64,000 bases of DNA from Albimonas sp963816545 (GTDB lineage: Bacteria > Pseudomonadota > Alphaproteobacteria > Rhodobacterales > Rhodobacteraceae): the NCBI GenBank assembly GCA_963816545.1, contig CAWFLE010000001.1:186001-250000 (forward strand), written 5' to 3'. Position 1 is the stretch's first letter. Each line of letters begins with the position of its first letter. Shown here piece after piece: positions 43,931-55,237 of the stretch. The notes beneath the pieces were generated by a model. It saw nothing but the letters and a program-made list of their open reading frames with translations, searched no databases and had not been told where the DNA came from. Made by a program: the position numbers and the translations under genes.

Positions 43931-45208
43931 TCAGTCCCAGGCGCGGCGGCGGATCGGAAGCCGCGGCGGCGTGGGCAGGAACGCATCCGGCTGATTGACC
44001 CGGCCGCCGGCCACGCGGCGCACCACCTCGGCCTTCGCCAGCGCCCGCCCGTCCGGGTGGTAGAACGAGCCCTTCACCTGGATCGTGGCGGCCAGCACCT
44101 TCAGGAAGTCCGAGACGAGCCGCGGGTCCACCGGCTGCGGATCGGTCCAGAAGGTGGAGGCAGGCCCCTGATGCGCGAGGCCGGGCATGTCATAGATCGC
44201 GGCGCCGAGGGCGAGCACCGGCCTCCGCGCCCGGATCGCGTGCATCCCCACCGTCGAGTTCACCGAGATGACGCCCCGCGAATGGCGGATGAGCTGGTCG
44301 AGAGGGCCGCCGTCGATCGTGATCACCCGCGCCTCCACCCCCTGCGCGCGCGCGGCCTCGGCCACCACGCGGGCCCAGTTCTCGAACCCGTTATCCAGCG
44401 GGTGGAGCTTGAAGATCAGCCGGTTCTCCGCGGGCGCGGAGCGGGCGAACGAAGCCATGATCTCGGCGATCGCCTCGCGCAGCGACCCGTAGGGGGAGTT
44501 GTCGCGGAGCTGGTAGTCGGATTCGATCTGGAGGGCGACGAGGTGATAGGGCCAGGCGCCCGAGACGCAGTCCGCCGCCACCCGGTCCGCATGGGCGCTG
44601 CGCCGCGTCTCGCCGAAGAGCCGGGGGAGCCACGAGATGTAGTCCGTGAGGGGATGGTAGCGCTTGTCCATGCGGAAGGCCGGCCACGGCCAGGCGAAGA
44701 GGGCGTTGACGACGTTGAAGGCCACCTCGCGCCACGCTTCGCCGAAGAAGGAATGGGCGTAGAGGGCGGCGAGGGAGGGCTTCTCGTCCAGCCTCGCGGC
44801 GATGGCGCGGATGGCGTCCGGGTCGGCGGGGAAGTGGGAATAGGCGCCCATGCCGGTCCGCTCCAGCGTGATCCAGTCGGGGCGGAGATAGCCGAACTCC
44901 ACCGCGTGGCAGGGGATGCCGAGGCGGCCGGCCTCCTCGGCCGCCACCACGTGGTAGGGGAGGCGGTCGGCGAAGTAGAGGACGTCGGTGATCCCCTCGC
45001 GCGCGAGGTAGGCGGCGATCCAGTCGCGCCAGCGGGAGAAGCCGCCGCGAAAGGCGTGGGCGCCGGGGCGCCGCCAGATCAGCCAGTCGGCGGTGGAGAG
45101 GTTCACGCGGCGGGTCTCGTGGCCCGCCTCCTCGAAGGCGGCGGCGAGCTCCCGCCAGAAGCCGGTGGGGGGGCCTTGCAGGAACAGCACGCGGCGCGGC
45201 GAGGTCAT
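43931..45208 (-). CDS. Capsular polysaccharide biosynthesis protein (KpsS/KpsC-like), paralogue 1
   Basis: A 425-residue protein of the capsule_synth type (PF05159), a family that includes beta-Kdo glycosyltransferases priming group 2 capsules. Signatures are RRVLFLQGPPTGFWRELAAAFEEAGHETRRVNL at the N-terminus, ECGY-like VEFGYLRPDWITLERTGMGAYSHFP, LIFKLHPLDNGFENW and the conserved VISVNSTVGMHAI with PVLALGAAIYDMPGLA. It is divergently paired with a similar gene at 45517. No capsule export genes are nearby. The ATG at 45208 is preferred; an in-frame ATG lies at 45229. Confidence 0.82.
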   Translation of the reverse strand: MTSPRRVLFLQGPPTGFWRELAAAFEEAGHETRRVNLSTADWLIWRRPGAHAFRGGFSRWRDWIAAYLAREGITDVLYFADRLPYHVVAAEEAGRLGIPCHAVEFGYLRPDWITLERTGMGAYSHFPADPDAIRAIAARLDEKPSLAALYAHSFFGEAWREVAFNVVNALFAWPWPAFRMDKRYHPLTDYISWLPRLFGETRRSAHADRVAADCVSGAWPYHLVALQIESDYQLRDNSPYGSLREAIAEIMASFARSAPAENRLIFKLHPLDNGFENWARVVAEAARAQGVEARVITIDGGPLDQLIRHSRGVISVNSTVGMHAIRARRPVLALGAAIYDMPGLAHQGPASTFWTDPQPVDPRLVSDFLKVLAATIQVKGSFYHPDGRALAKAEVVRRVAGGRVNQPDAFLPTPPRLPIRRRAWD

Positions 45209-45516
45209 CGTCCCGGTCCCGCCGTCCATGCCCTGCCGTCCTCCTGCGCCGCCCGGCGGACGGCTATGCAACCCCTGCGGGCAAGTCAATGCGGCCGCGA
45301 GGAGTGGACGCGCGGGGGCGCCCCGAGGTTCCGCGGGAGACGCTTCGCCGAGGCGCCCCGGACGGGGAGACGGCGGCCCCCCGCCACCGGCTCCGTCATC
45401 CGCAGCCGGCCGCGGGCGCCGCCGCAACCGGAGGCGGGACCGGCGCGCGGCCGCCCGGCCGGGCCCTTGCGCGATCCTTCGGCGCGGGGCATGGCGGAGC
45501 GGAGGAGACTCCATCC
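45209..45516. other. 308-bp divergent spacer between the capsule paralogues
   Basis: A GC-rich gene-free stretch that must hold both promoters. I see no clear -35/-10 pair, repeat or operator; open frames through it are extensions of the two flanking genes. Confidence 0.4.
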
Positions 45517-46722
45517 ATGCCCGAGCCGCGCCGCATCCTGCTCCTGCAAGGCCCCTCGTCCCTGTTCTTCTCCTATCTCGGCGACGCGCTGGCCGAGCGG
45601 GGGGCCGAGGTCCTGCGCGTCCACCTCGCCCCCGGCGACGCGCTGTTCTGGCGCCGGCCCGGCGGGCGCCACTATCGCGGCGACGCCGGGGGTTGGCCCG
45701 GCTACCTGCAGGACCTGATCGGGCGCGAGGGGGTGACGGACCTCGTGCTGCTGGGGAACCGGCGGGAGCGGCACCGCCAGGCCATCGAGGTGGCGAAGGC
45801 GGCGGGGGTGCAGGTCCACCATGTGGAGCTGGGCTACGTCCGCCCCGACTGGCTGACGGTGGAGCCCGACGGCGCCGGCCCCGACGGGCGCTTCCCCCGC
45901 GACTGGGCGGCGATCGACGCGCTGGCGAAGGGGCCGGAGCCCTCCGAGACGCCGATCTTCCGCGCTCCCTTCTGGCGCAACGCGGCCATGGACGTGGGCT
46001 GGAACATGAGCAACGTGGTCGCCTCCTGGGCCACGCATCCGCATTTCCGGCATCACGCGATCTGGCATCCGCTGGCGGAGTACGGCGGCTTCCTGCTGCG
46101 TCAGGCGCAGCTTCGCGGGCGCCAAGCCCATGCGACGCGGGTGTGGGGGGCGTGGAAGGACGGGGACCGGCCGCTGTTCCTCCTGCCGCTTCAGCTCCGC
46201 ACCGACTTCCAGATCCGCGCGCACGGGCCGGACCCGGACCTGCGCGTCACGGTCCGCCGCATCGTGCGCAGCTTCGCGCAGAGGGCGCCGGAGGGGGCGC
46301 GGCTGATCGTGAAGGAGCATCCGGTGGACAATGCGCTCACGCCCTGGCGGCGGATCGTGCGGGACGCCGCCGAAGAGGCCGCCGACCGGGTCGAGGTCAT
46401 CGACGGCGGCGACCTGCGGGAGATGTTCCCGAGGCTCTCGGGGCTGGCGACCGTGAACTCCACGGTGGGGATCTCGGCCCTGCGGCGCGGGGTTCCGGTG
46501 AAGGCGCTGGGGCGGGCGATCTACGACCTGCCGGGGCTGACCGACCCTCAGCCGCTCGACGCCTTCTGGCAGGCGCCTGCCGCGCCGGACCCGGAGCGGG
46601 TGTCCACCTTCCTGCGCGCCCTGCGCCACGGCGTGCTGGTGCGGGGCCATTTCGACGGGACCGGCGCGCAGCCGGGCGCGGAGAACGTGGCCGACAGGAT
46701 CATGGAGGGCCCCCGCTTCTGA
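45517..46722 (+). CDS. Capsular polysaccharide biosynthesis protein (KpsS/KpsC-like), paralogue 2
   Basis: A 401-residue member of the same family as its divergent neighbour: RRILLLQGPSSLFFSYLGDALAERGAEVLRVHL, then HHVELGYVRPDWLTVEPDG, RLIVKEHPVDNALTPWR and GLATVNSTVGISALRRGVPVKALGRAIYDLPGL. Both share the pattern LQGP...LGYxRPDW...HPxDN...VNSTVG, so they arose by duplication. Products would be cytoplasmic or membrane-associated glycosyltransferases acting on a lipid-linked glycan. ATG at 45517 with GGAGGAG about 10 bases upstream. Confidence 0.82.
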   Translation: MPEPRRILLLQGPSSLFFSYLGDALAERGAEVLRVHLAPGDALFWRRPGGRHYRGDAGGWPGYLQDLIGREGVTDLVLLGNRRERHRQAIEVAKAAGVQVHHVELGYVRPDWLTVEPDGAGPDGRFPRDWAAIDALAKGPEPSETPIFRAPFWRNAAMDVGWNMSNVVASWATHPHFRHHAIWHPLAEYGGFLLRQAQLRGRQAHATRVWGAWKDGDRPLFLLPLQLRTDFQIRAHGPDPDLRVTVRRIVRSFAQRAPEGARLIVKEHPVDNALTPWRRIVRDAAEEAADRVEVIDGGDLREMFPRLSGLATVNSTVGISALRRGVPVKALGRAIYDLPGLTDPQPLDAFWQAPAAPDPERVSTFLRALRHGVLVRGHFDGTGAQPGAENVADRIMEGPRF

Positions 46723-46738
46723 GGGGGCCCCCCGGCGC

Positions 46739-47461
46739 CTACTGGCAGAGGGCGAGGGTCAGCGAGACGGAGGCGGTCACCGTCTGCTCGCCGGCCGCGA
46801 TGGGCATGTCGGCGCTCTCCATCGCCGCGGCGCGGGCGAACATCGGGCGGGGCATGCCGCCGCCGCCCTGATCGTTGAGCTCCAGCACGTCGCCCAGGGT
46901 CATCTCGGCCGCGGTCGCCAGCGTCTCGGCGCGCGCGAGCCCCTCGCGCACCGCAGCCTGACGCGCCTCCTTCAGCTTCTTCGACGGATCGGAGACCTCC
47001 AGCGCCACGCCGCCGATGCCGGTCGCGCCCGCCTGCGTGGCCGCGTCGGCGACCGCCCCGAACGTGGAGGTGTCGCGGAGCGAGACGCGCAGCGCGCTCG
47101 CAGCCCGCCAGCCCACGGTCTTCGGGGGCTGGTTCGCCTCCGGCTGGTCGCGCACGGGGATCAGCGAAACCTCGGTGGTGGAGATGTCGCGCGCCGCGAT
47201 CCCCTGCGCCTTCAGCGCGTCGAGCACGGCCTGCGTGTCGGCGGAGGCGTCCGAGAGGGCCGTGCCGGGGGCGTCGGCTTCGGCCTCCACCTCCAAGGTC
47301 ACGCGCAGCAGGTCGGGCACGGCCTGGACCGAGCCCTCGCCCTGCACGGTGATGCGGCCGGGGCAGGTCCCGCCCTCGGCGGGCTTCGCAGCCTGCTGGG
47401 CGAGGGCGGGGCCGGCGAGCGCGACGGCGGCTGCGGCGAGGATCAGGGTGCGGGCGGTCAT
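46739..47461 (-). CDS. SIMPL-domain (DUF541) periplasmic protein
   Basis: A 240-residue protein with signal peptide MTARTLILAAAAVALAGPALAQQ and a SIMPL domain: GRITVQGEGSVQAVPDLLRVTLEVEAEA, VLDALKAQGIAARDISTTEVSLIPVRD, and ...AREGLARAETLATAAEMTLGDVLELN. Bacterial members such as BP26 are periplasmic/outer-membrane antigens with a stress-related, undefined role. GAGGAGG lies 4 bases before the ATG. Confidence 0.88.
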   Translation of the reverse strand: MTARTLILAAAAVALAGPALAQQAAKPAEGGTCPGRITVQGEGSVQAVPDLLRVTLEVEAEADAPGTALSDASADTQAVLDALKAQGIAARDISTTEVSLIPVRDQPEANQPPKTVGWRAASALRVSLRDTSTFGAVADAATQAGATGIGGVALEVSDPSKKLKEARQAAVREGLARAETLATAAEMTLGDVLELNDQGGGGMPRPMFARAAAMESADMPIAAGEQTVTASVSLTLALCQ

Positions 47462-47574
47462 GGAGCCTCCTCGGTCAAAGCGCCGCCCTCGGGGGCGGCT
47501 TCTCCGGCAGAGGTAGGCCCGGCCGCCCGGCGGGGCAAAGGCCGGACGGCGCCCGTTTGCGGGCGGGCGCGCCT

Positions 47575-48732
47575 TCAGCCGGTCATCCCGTCCCAGAAGG
47601 ACTTCACCTTGGAGAAGAAGTCCGAATGGCCCGGCGAGTTGTCCTTGCCGGCGTCCTCGAACTCCTTCAGCAGCTCCTTCTGCTTGGCGCTGAGGTTCAC
47701 CGGCGTCTCCACCGCCAGCTCCAGATAAAGATCCCCGCGCCGCGGCCCGCGCAGCGAGGGCATCCCTTTTTCCCGCAGGCGGAGCTGCTTGCCGGCCTGG
47801 ACGCCCGCCGGCACCTTCACCCGGCTGCGGCCGCCGTCGATCAGCGGGGCCTCGATCTCGCCGCCGAGCGCGGCGGCGGTCATCGGCACCGGGATGCGGC
47901 AGTGAAGGTCCGCGCCCTCACGCTCGAAGATCGGATGGGGGGCGACCTCGATGAAGATGTATAGGTCGCCCGAGGGGCCGCCCATGGCCCCGGCCTCGCC
48001 CTCGCCGGCGAGGCGGATGCGGGTGCCGGTCTCCACCCCCGCGGGGATGTTGACGTTGAGGCGGCGCTCCTTCTGCACGCGGGTGGCGCCGCCGCAGACC
48101 TTGCACGGGTTCTTCACCACGGAGCCGCGGCCGGCGCAGGTGGGGCAGGTGCGTTCGATGGTGAAGAAGCCCTGCTGGGCGCGGACTTTGCCGAGGCCCG
48201 AGCAGGTGGGGCAGGTCGCGGGCTGGGCGCCACCCTCGGCGCCGGTGCCGTTGCAGGCCTCGCACTGGACGGAGCCGGGGACGTTGATGGTTTCGGCCTT
48301 GCCGCGGAACGCATCCTCCAGCGTCACGCGCAGGTTGTAGCGCAGGTCGGCGCCGCGGGCGGCGCCGCCGCGCCTGCGGCCGCCCGCGCGCTGGCCGCCC
48401 ATGAACTCGCCGAACAGATCCTCGAACACGTCGGAGAAGGCGGAGCCGAAATCCGCGCCTCCCGCGCCCGCGCCGGGGCGGAAGCCGCCGCCGCCGCCCA
48501 TGCCGTTCTCGAAGGCGGCGTGGCCGAACTGGTCGTAGGCGGCCTTCTTCTGGGGGTCCTTGAGGCAGTCATACGCCTCGGACACCTCCTTGAACCTGGC
48601 CTCGGCCTCCGGGTCGTCGGGGTTGCGGTCGGGGTGCAGGGCCTTGACCTTGGTGCGGTAGGCCTTCTTGACCTCTTCGTCCGACGCCCCCTTGGCGACG
48701 CCGAGCACCTCGTAATAATCCTGCTTGGCCAT
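47575..48732 (-). CDS. dnaJ: Chaperone protein DnaJ
   Basis: A 385-residue type I Hsp40. The J domain carries HPD at 33-35 (KALHPDRNPDD), followed by a Gly/Phe-rich linker (GGGGGFRPGAGAGGADFG), four zinc-finger repeats CEACNGTG, CPTCSGLG, CPTCAGRG and CKVCGGAT, and the C-terminal substrate-binding domains. It stimulates DnaK. Unusually, dnaK lies further upstream on the same strand with a glycosyltransferase gene between. Confidence 0.97.
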   Translation of the reverse strand: MAKQDYYEVLGVAKGASDEEVKKAYRTKVKALHPDRNPDDPEAEARFKEVSEAYDCLKDPQKKAAYDQFGHAAFENGMGGGGGFRPGAGAGGADFGSAFSDVFEDLFGEFMGGQRAGGRRRGGAARGADLRYNLRVTLEDAFRGKAETINVPGSVQCEACNGTGAEGGAQPATCPTCSGLGKVRAQQGFFTIERTCPTCAGRGSVVKNPCKVCGGATRVQKERRLNVNIPAGVETGTRIRLAGEGEAGAMGGPSGDLYIFIEVAPHPIFEREGADLHCRIPVPMTAAALGGEIEAPLIDGGRSRVKVPAGVQAGKQLRLREKGMPSLRGPRRGDLYLELAVETPVNLSAKQKELLKEFEDAGKDNSPGHSDFFSKVKSFWDGMTG

Positions 48733-48876
48733 TCCGACACTCTCCCGTCCGGCGCCGCGACCGACCCCGAGCCGCGCGGAACTTTCCGCTGCGCGCCCTG
48801 GTTGGGGACGGCCGGCGCGAATTGCATCCAGCCACGCGGCGCGTCCGGCGCCGCCTCTTCGTCATTCTCCGGCCCG

Positions 48877-49970
48877 TCAGACCGTCTCCACGCGCCGTCC
48901 CGCGCCCAGCGCGAGGATCCCGCCGATCCGGCGAGGCCAGAGCGCCGCCTGCCCGCGACGGCGCGCGGCCTCGGCCATCCGGGCCCGCAGCTCCGGCGTC
49001 TGAGCCAGCCTCCGCAGGGCCGCCGTCACCGCCGCCGTATCGGTCCCGTCAACGACGAGACCCGTCTCTCCGTCCGACACCGCTTCCGGCGCGCCCCCCT
49101 CCCGGCCGCAGATGGAGGGGAGGCCTGCGAGCGCGGCTTCGAGATAGCTGATCCCGAAGCCCTCCCGCTGATCGCCCTCGCGCCGGCCGGGCTGGAGGAA
49201 CAGTTCGGCCGAGCGCAGGAGCGCCGTCTTTCGCGCCCCCTCCACCCGGCCGATGAAGCGGACCCGATCCGCGGCGCCGAGGTCGGAGGCCAACCCGCGA
49301 AGGCGCGGAAGGTCCGCGCCCTCCCCCGCCACCACCAGCCGTCCGTCTCCGAGCGCGGCGACCGCGCGAATGGCCTGGTCCACGCCCTTCCACCCGATCA
49401 GGCGGCAAAGGCACAGGAACCGGCCCCCGCCCTCCCACTGGGCCTCGGCCCAGGCGAGGTCTTCGGGCGAAGGTTCATCCGGCGGACGGACCGGCGGCGG
49501 CGTCACCTCCACCGGCACGTCGGAGGGCAGCATGGGCGACATCCGCGCCAGCGTGTCCTTCGACACCGGCAGGGCCATGTCGGCCCGGGCCAGCGCCTTG
49601 CGGATCCGCTTCGCCTTGCTCCCGTCCTCGGGGTATTCGTTGCCGTGCGCGAAGACGAGGACCAGCGCCGGGGTGGGCGCGGTCGGCAGCGCCTCCAGGC
49701 TCTTCCAGCTGTCGCAGAAGACCGTGGTGACGTCCTCCAGCGACCAGAGCTTCCGCGCCTTGAAGAACCGCCGCAGCGGGCGCGGGCCGCCGAAGCGGAA
49801 GGTGCTGAACCGCGCGCGGGTGGAGGCGTCGAACTCCGCCGCCCCGGTTTCGCATCCGCCAGGACGACGACCTCGCGTCCCTTTTCCGCGGCATGCTGCG
49901 CCAGTCCCAGCATCAGGTCCTCGATCCCGCCGGAAGCGGGAGGGAAAGCCTGAGCCGAGATCGCGATCAT
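48877..49970 (-). CDS. Family 4 glycosyltransferase between dnaK and dnaJ, frameshifted
   Basis: A GT-B glycosyltransferase of about 364 residues. From 49970: MIAISAQAFPPASGGIEDLMLGLAQHAAEKGREVVVLAD, the acceptor domain. One missing G near 49845 moves the frame to AAEFDASTRARFSTFRF. The donor domain follows: RFLCLCRLIGWKGVDQAIRAVAAL, GRLVVAGEGADLPRLR, and the GT4 EX7E-like region REGFGISYLEAALAGLPSICGREGGAPEAV. It probably adds a sugar to an envelope glycan. Sandwiched on the same strand between dnaK and dnaJ, it may share their heat-shock transcription. Confidence 0.83.
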
Positions 49971-50045
49971 GCCGGTCCTCCGCAAGCGTTTCGGCCGGCG
50001 CGGAGCGCGCGCCGGCCGGCGAGGACGTCCGATCCGGGTTGCGGA

Positions 50046-51966
<1,921 letters not shown>

Positions 51967-52072
51967 GTCGGCGACGTCCTTTCTTTCGGCGATGTGGGAG
52001 GCCGGGTCCGAAGCGGCCCCCGGTCTCGATCCCTTGCGGAGCCGATCACGGCCCCGCGACGTTCGGTTCGGC

Positions 52073-52101
52073 ATATAAGTGCGCGGGTTTTCTGCTGCAA
52101 G
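52073..52101 (-). promoter_or_regulatory. Sigma-32 (RpoH) promoter of dnaK
   Basis: Minus strand: CTTGCA (52101-52096), a 16-bp spacer, then CTTATAT (52079-52073), about 107 bp upstream of the dnaK ATG. It matches the alphaproteobacterial heat-shock consensus CTTG...CYTATNT. RpoH itself is encoded at 25405. Confidence 0.6.
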
Positions 52102-52158
52102 CGAGGTGAAGGCCGCGTTGATGCAGGACAGAGCGCCGCAGGGCGCATGGAGGCGACG

Positions 52159-52767
52159 ATGGAGCCGCTCGATCTGAACGGCGTGAAGATCTGGAAGGCG
52201 CGGCTGGGGCCGGAGGCGCAGGGGGCGATTGTGGAGGACGTGCGGGGCATCGCCCGCGCGGCGCCCTTCCAGCGGTACCTGACGCCGTGGGGGAAGCCGA
52301 TGTCGGTGGCGATGACGGCGGCGGGGCGGCTCGGATGGGTCGCTTCGCGGCGCGGCTACGCCTATGCGGAGCGGCATCCGGACGGGATGGCGTGGCCGCC
52401 GATCCCGCAGAGCATTCTCGAAGTCTGGCGGGAGGTTTCGGGCTGGCCTGAGGACCCGGACTGCTGCCTCGTGAACTTCTATTCCGAGAAGGCGCGGATG
52501 GGGCTGCATCAGGACCGCGACGAGGGGGAGTTCGCGGCGCCGGTGGTCTCGATCTCGCTGGGCGACCCGGCGGTGTTCCGCGTGGGCGGGACCGAGCGCA
52601 AGGCGCCGACGCGGTCCGTGCCGCTGGAAAGCGGGGACGTGGCGGTGATGGGCGGCGAGGCGCGGCTCGTTTATCACGGGGTGGACCGGATCCGCTTCGG
52701 CGGCTCGCGCCTGCTGCCGGAGGGGGGGCGGATCAACCTGACCCTGCGGGTGGTCGCCAGCGCCTGA
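52159..52767 (+). CDS. alkB: AlkB-family alpha-ketoglutarate-dependent DNA repair dioxygenase
   Basis: A 202-residue Fe(II)/2-oxoglutarate dioxygenase that demethylates alkylated bases. The region SVAMTAAGRLGWVASRRGYAY (nucleotide recognition) precedes CCLVNFYSEKARMGLHQDRDEGEF (HxD iron ligands), VSISLGDPAVFRVGG, and ARLVYHGVDRIRFG with the distal His and the 2-oxoglutarate Arg. The ATG at 52159 follows GGAG by 7 bases; an in-frame ATG at 52147 is possible. It diverges from dnaK. Confidence 0.92.
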   Translation: MEPLDLNGVKIWKARLGPEAQGAIVEDVRGIARAAPFQRYLTPWGKPMSVAMTAAGRLGWVASRRGYAYAERHPDGMAWPPIPQSILEVWREVSGWPEDPDCCLVNFYSEKARMGLHQDRDEGEFAAPVVSISLGDPAVFRVGGTERKAPTRSVPLESGDVAVMGGEARLVYHGVDRIRFGGSRLLPEGGRINLTLRVVASA

Positions 52768-52770
52768 GCG

Positions 52771-52816
52771 CGCCTCCCGCCCGTCGGCTTCGGGGCTGCG
52801 CCCCTCGCCTCCCGTT
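52771..52816 (+). repeat. Repeat module B, truncated copy
   Basis: CTCCCGCCCGTCGGCTTCGG...CTCGCCTCCCGTTGGG just after the alkB stop resembles the start of the composite elements. The rest of the gap to 53069 is GC-rich without a recognisable gene. Confidence 0.45.
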
Positions 52817-53069
52817 GGGCCGGGCCGCGGCGCGGATGTTGCGCCTACGGCGGCGGTCGGTCCGGCCGCGGCGGCGAAGGGCGGGACCTCTGGCCGGCGC
52901 CCGCGCGGGCGAGCGTGAGGCATGGGGCCGGAGGGGTTCCACCTTCCGCGGAGACGGGCCGGATGGAGACGACGCATGAATGGATGCAGACGGGCCGTCG
53001 GCCGGGGAAGCGAAGGCGCCCGGGCCGGCGGAGACGGGTGGGGAGCCTCGCCGGGAGGGAGCGGCGGGT

Positions 53070-54264
53070 TCAGAGAGGCGCGCGCACCGGGTCGTAGGCG
53101 TAGATCCAGTCGTTCAGCCCCTGCGCCCGCTCCGGCGCCGCGCGGGCGAAGGCGCCGAGCGCCGCCGCCTTGACCATCTGCTCCAGCCCTGAGCGCGAGT
53201 GGAAGCGCCGCCCCGTCCGTCCCGCCGCCTGCTGAAGGCGCGTCGCGCGCGGCTTGCGCGCCCGCTCCCACGCCTCGAGCTCCCGGCCCCACGTCATGCA
53301 CGGCCAGGGCGCGCGCCAGCATGACCGCGTCCTCCAGCGACAACGCCGCCCCCTGAGCGAGAAACGGGAGCGTCGGGTGCGCCGCGTCGCCCAGGATCGC
53401 CACCCGGCCCTGCGACCAGCGCGGCAGCGGCTTGTGGACGAAGAGGCCCCACAGATACGTCTCGGTCACCGCGGCCATCAGCGCGCCCACGTCCTCGTGC
53501 CAGCCGGCGAAGCTCCGGCGCAGGGCGTCAGGGTCGCCGGGCGAGGACCAGCCTTCGGCGGTCCACTCCTCCCGCTCCTCCACCGCCACGAAGTTCAGGA
53601 ACCGCCCGCCTCGCAGCGGGTAGGTCACCAGATGCCGCCGCGGGCCCATCCACACCGTCCCGCGAGGCGCCAGCAGCGCCGCCGGCAGCCGCTCGGCCGG
53701 CACGGTTCCGCGCCAGGCGACGTGGCCCGAGAACAACGGCTTGCCCCGCCGCGCGAAATTTTCCCGGACCACGGAGCGCACGCCGTCGGCGCCCAGCACG
53801 AGGTCCCCCTCCGCGCCCTCATGGTCCACGTAGAGCGCGGCGCCCCCGCGCACGTCCCCCGCCCGGACCACCTTGCGCCCCGTGCGGATGAGCACGCCCG
53901 CCGCCCGGGCCGCGCCCTCCAGCGCCGCCAGCAGGTCTGCGCGGTGGATGTGGAGGTAGGGCGCCCCCCAGCGCGCCTCGGCCGCGCGGCCCAGCGCCAT
54001 CCGGTAGACCGCCCGGCCCGAGCCGTGCAGCCGAAGCTCCGTCGCCTCGGGGCGGGAGCCGGCGGCGCGCGCCGCCTCTCCGGCCCCCAGCGCATCGAGC
54101 GCCCGCATGGCGTTGGGCGAGAGCTGGAGCCCGGCGCCCACCTCGGAAAGCTGAGGCGCCTGCTCCAGCACCGTCACGCCGTGGCCTGCGCGCGCGAGCG
54201 CCGCGGCGGCCGCAAGCCCCGCGACTCCGGCCCCCGCGATCGCGATCTCCAGCCTGCGCGCCAC
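53070..54264 (-). CDS. FAD-dependent monooxygenase (salicylate hydroxylase-like), frameshifted
   Basis: A group A flavoprotein monooxygenase of about 397 residues. GTG start at 54264, then RRLEIAIAGAGVAGLAAAAALARAGHGVTVLEQ (FAD GxGxxG), VGAGLQLSPNAMRAL, the DG motif LVLGADGVRSVVR, and the second FAD motif RVAILGDAAHPTLPFLAQGAALSLEDAVMLARAL. One extra base near 53290 shifts to WGRELEAWERARKPRATRLQQ and the C-terminal GLNDWIYAYDP. Such enzymes hydroxylate aromatic or related acids. It starts directly after the stop of the enoyl-CoA hydratase gene (TAAGTG), implying coupling. Confidence 0.87.
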
Positions 54265-55035
54265 TTATTCGCCGGTGAAGACCGGCTTCTCCTTGCGGAA
54301 GAAGGCGGCGACGGCGTTGGCGTTGTCCTTCGAGGCCGCGCACTGCGCCTGCAGCTCCGCCTCCCGCGCGAAGCTCTGGTCGAAGGTGTCGGTGGCGGCC
54401 GCCGTCAGCACCTCCTTGGCGTAGCGCAAGGTGCGCGGGGCGCCCTGCGCGAGCTTCCCGGCCCAGTCCATCGCCGCCGACTTGCCCTGCCCGTTGGGAA
54501 CGACCTTGTTGCAGAGACCTGCGGCCAGCGCCTCGGGCGCCGTCATGCGCCCGGCGGTCACGATCAGCTCGTAGGCCCGCTTGTGCCCGAGCGCGCGCAG
54601 CAGCCGCCAGTGGGCGCCCCCGTCCGGGATCAGCCCGATATTGGCGAAGGCGAGGTAGAAATACGCATCCTCCTCCATCACCGCGAGGTCGCAGGCCATG
54701 GCGAAGGCGGAGCCGATGCCGGCCGCCGCCCCTTTCACCGCCGCGATCACCGGCTTCTTCGCGCCCGAGATGGCGTCGGCGATGGGCTTGTATTCGTCCA
54801 TCAGACTGGCGCGCACGTCCCGCCCGGGCTTCGCGGCCTTCAGATCGGCGCCGGCCGAGAACGCCCGTCCCTCGCCCGCCAGCACGATCACCCGCACCGC
54901 GTCGTCCGCGTCCGCGGCCCTCAGCGCCTCCACCAGCGCCTCCCTCAGCTCGGCGTTGAACGAGTTCAGGCTGTCCGGGCGGTTGAGGGAGATCAGGGCG
55001 ACGGCCCCGCGGGTCTCGGTCAGAACGACGGTCAT
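54265..55035 (-). CDS. Enoyl-CoA hydratase/isomerase
   Basis: A 256-residue crotonase-fold enzyme: VALISLNRPDSLNSFNAELREALVEAL, the oxyanion-hole region GRAFSAGADLKAAK, KPVIAAVKGAAAGIGSAFAMACDLAVM (second oxyanion hole), FANIGLIPDGGAHWRLLRALGHKRAYELIVTAGRM, and C-terminal FFRKEKPVFTGE. It resembles the PaaG branch (AFANIGLIPDGG, with Asp as catalytic acid) more than classic short-chain hydratases. It is upstream of the monooxygenase in a two-gene unit, perhaps for an aromatic acyl-CoA. Confidence 0.88.
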   Translation of the reverse strand: MTVVLTETRGAVALISLNRPDSLNSFNAELREALVEALRAADADDAVRVIVLAGEGRAFSAGADLKAAKPGRDVRASLMDEYKPIADAISGAKKPVIAAVKGAAAGIGSAFAMACDLAVMEEDAYFYLAFANIGLIPDGGAHWRLLRALGHKRAYELIVTAGRMTAPEALAAGLCNKVVPNGQGKSAAMDWAGKLAQGAPRTLRYAKEVLTAAATDTFDQSFAREAELQAQCAASKDNANAVAAFFRKEKPVFTGE

Positions 55036-55237
55036 GCTCAGGCTCCTCCGATGGCGCCGGCGCGCGAAGGCGGGCGCCTTCGGGCCGAGGCGCCGCTCCG
55101 GGCGCCCTCTGCGGCTCGCGTTTCGATGTGCGGGACGATAGCCGCGCGGAGCCGCCGGCGACAATGGGCGCCGGAAGCGCCCCGTTGCGCGTTCGCGGCC
55201 GCCCGGCCACAACAGCATCGAGGGGGAGGGACGCGGC

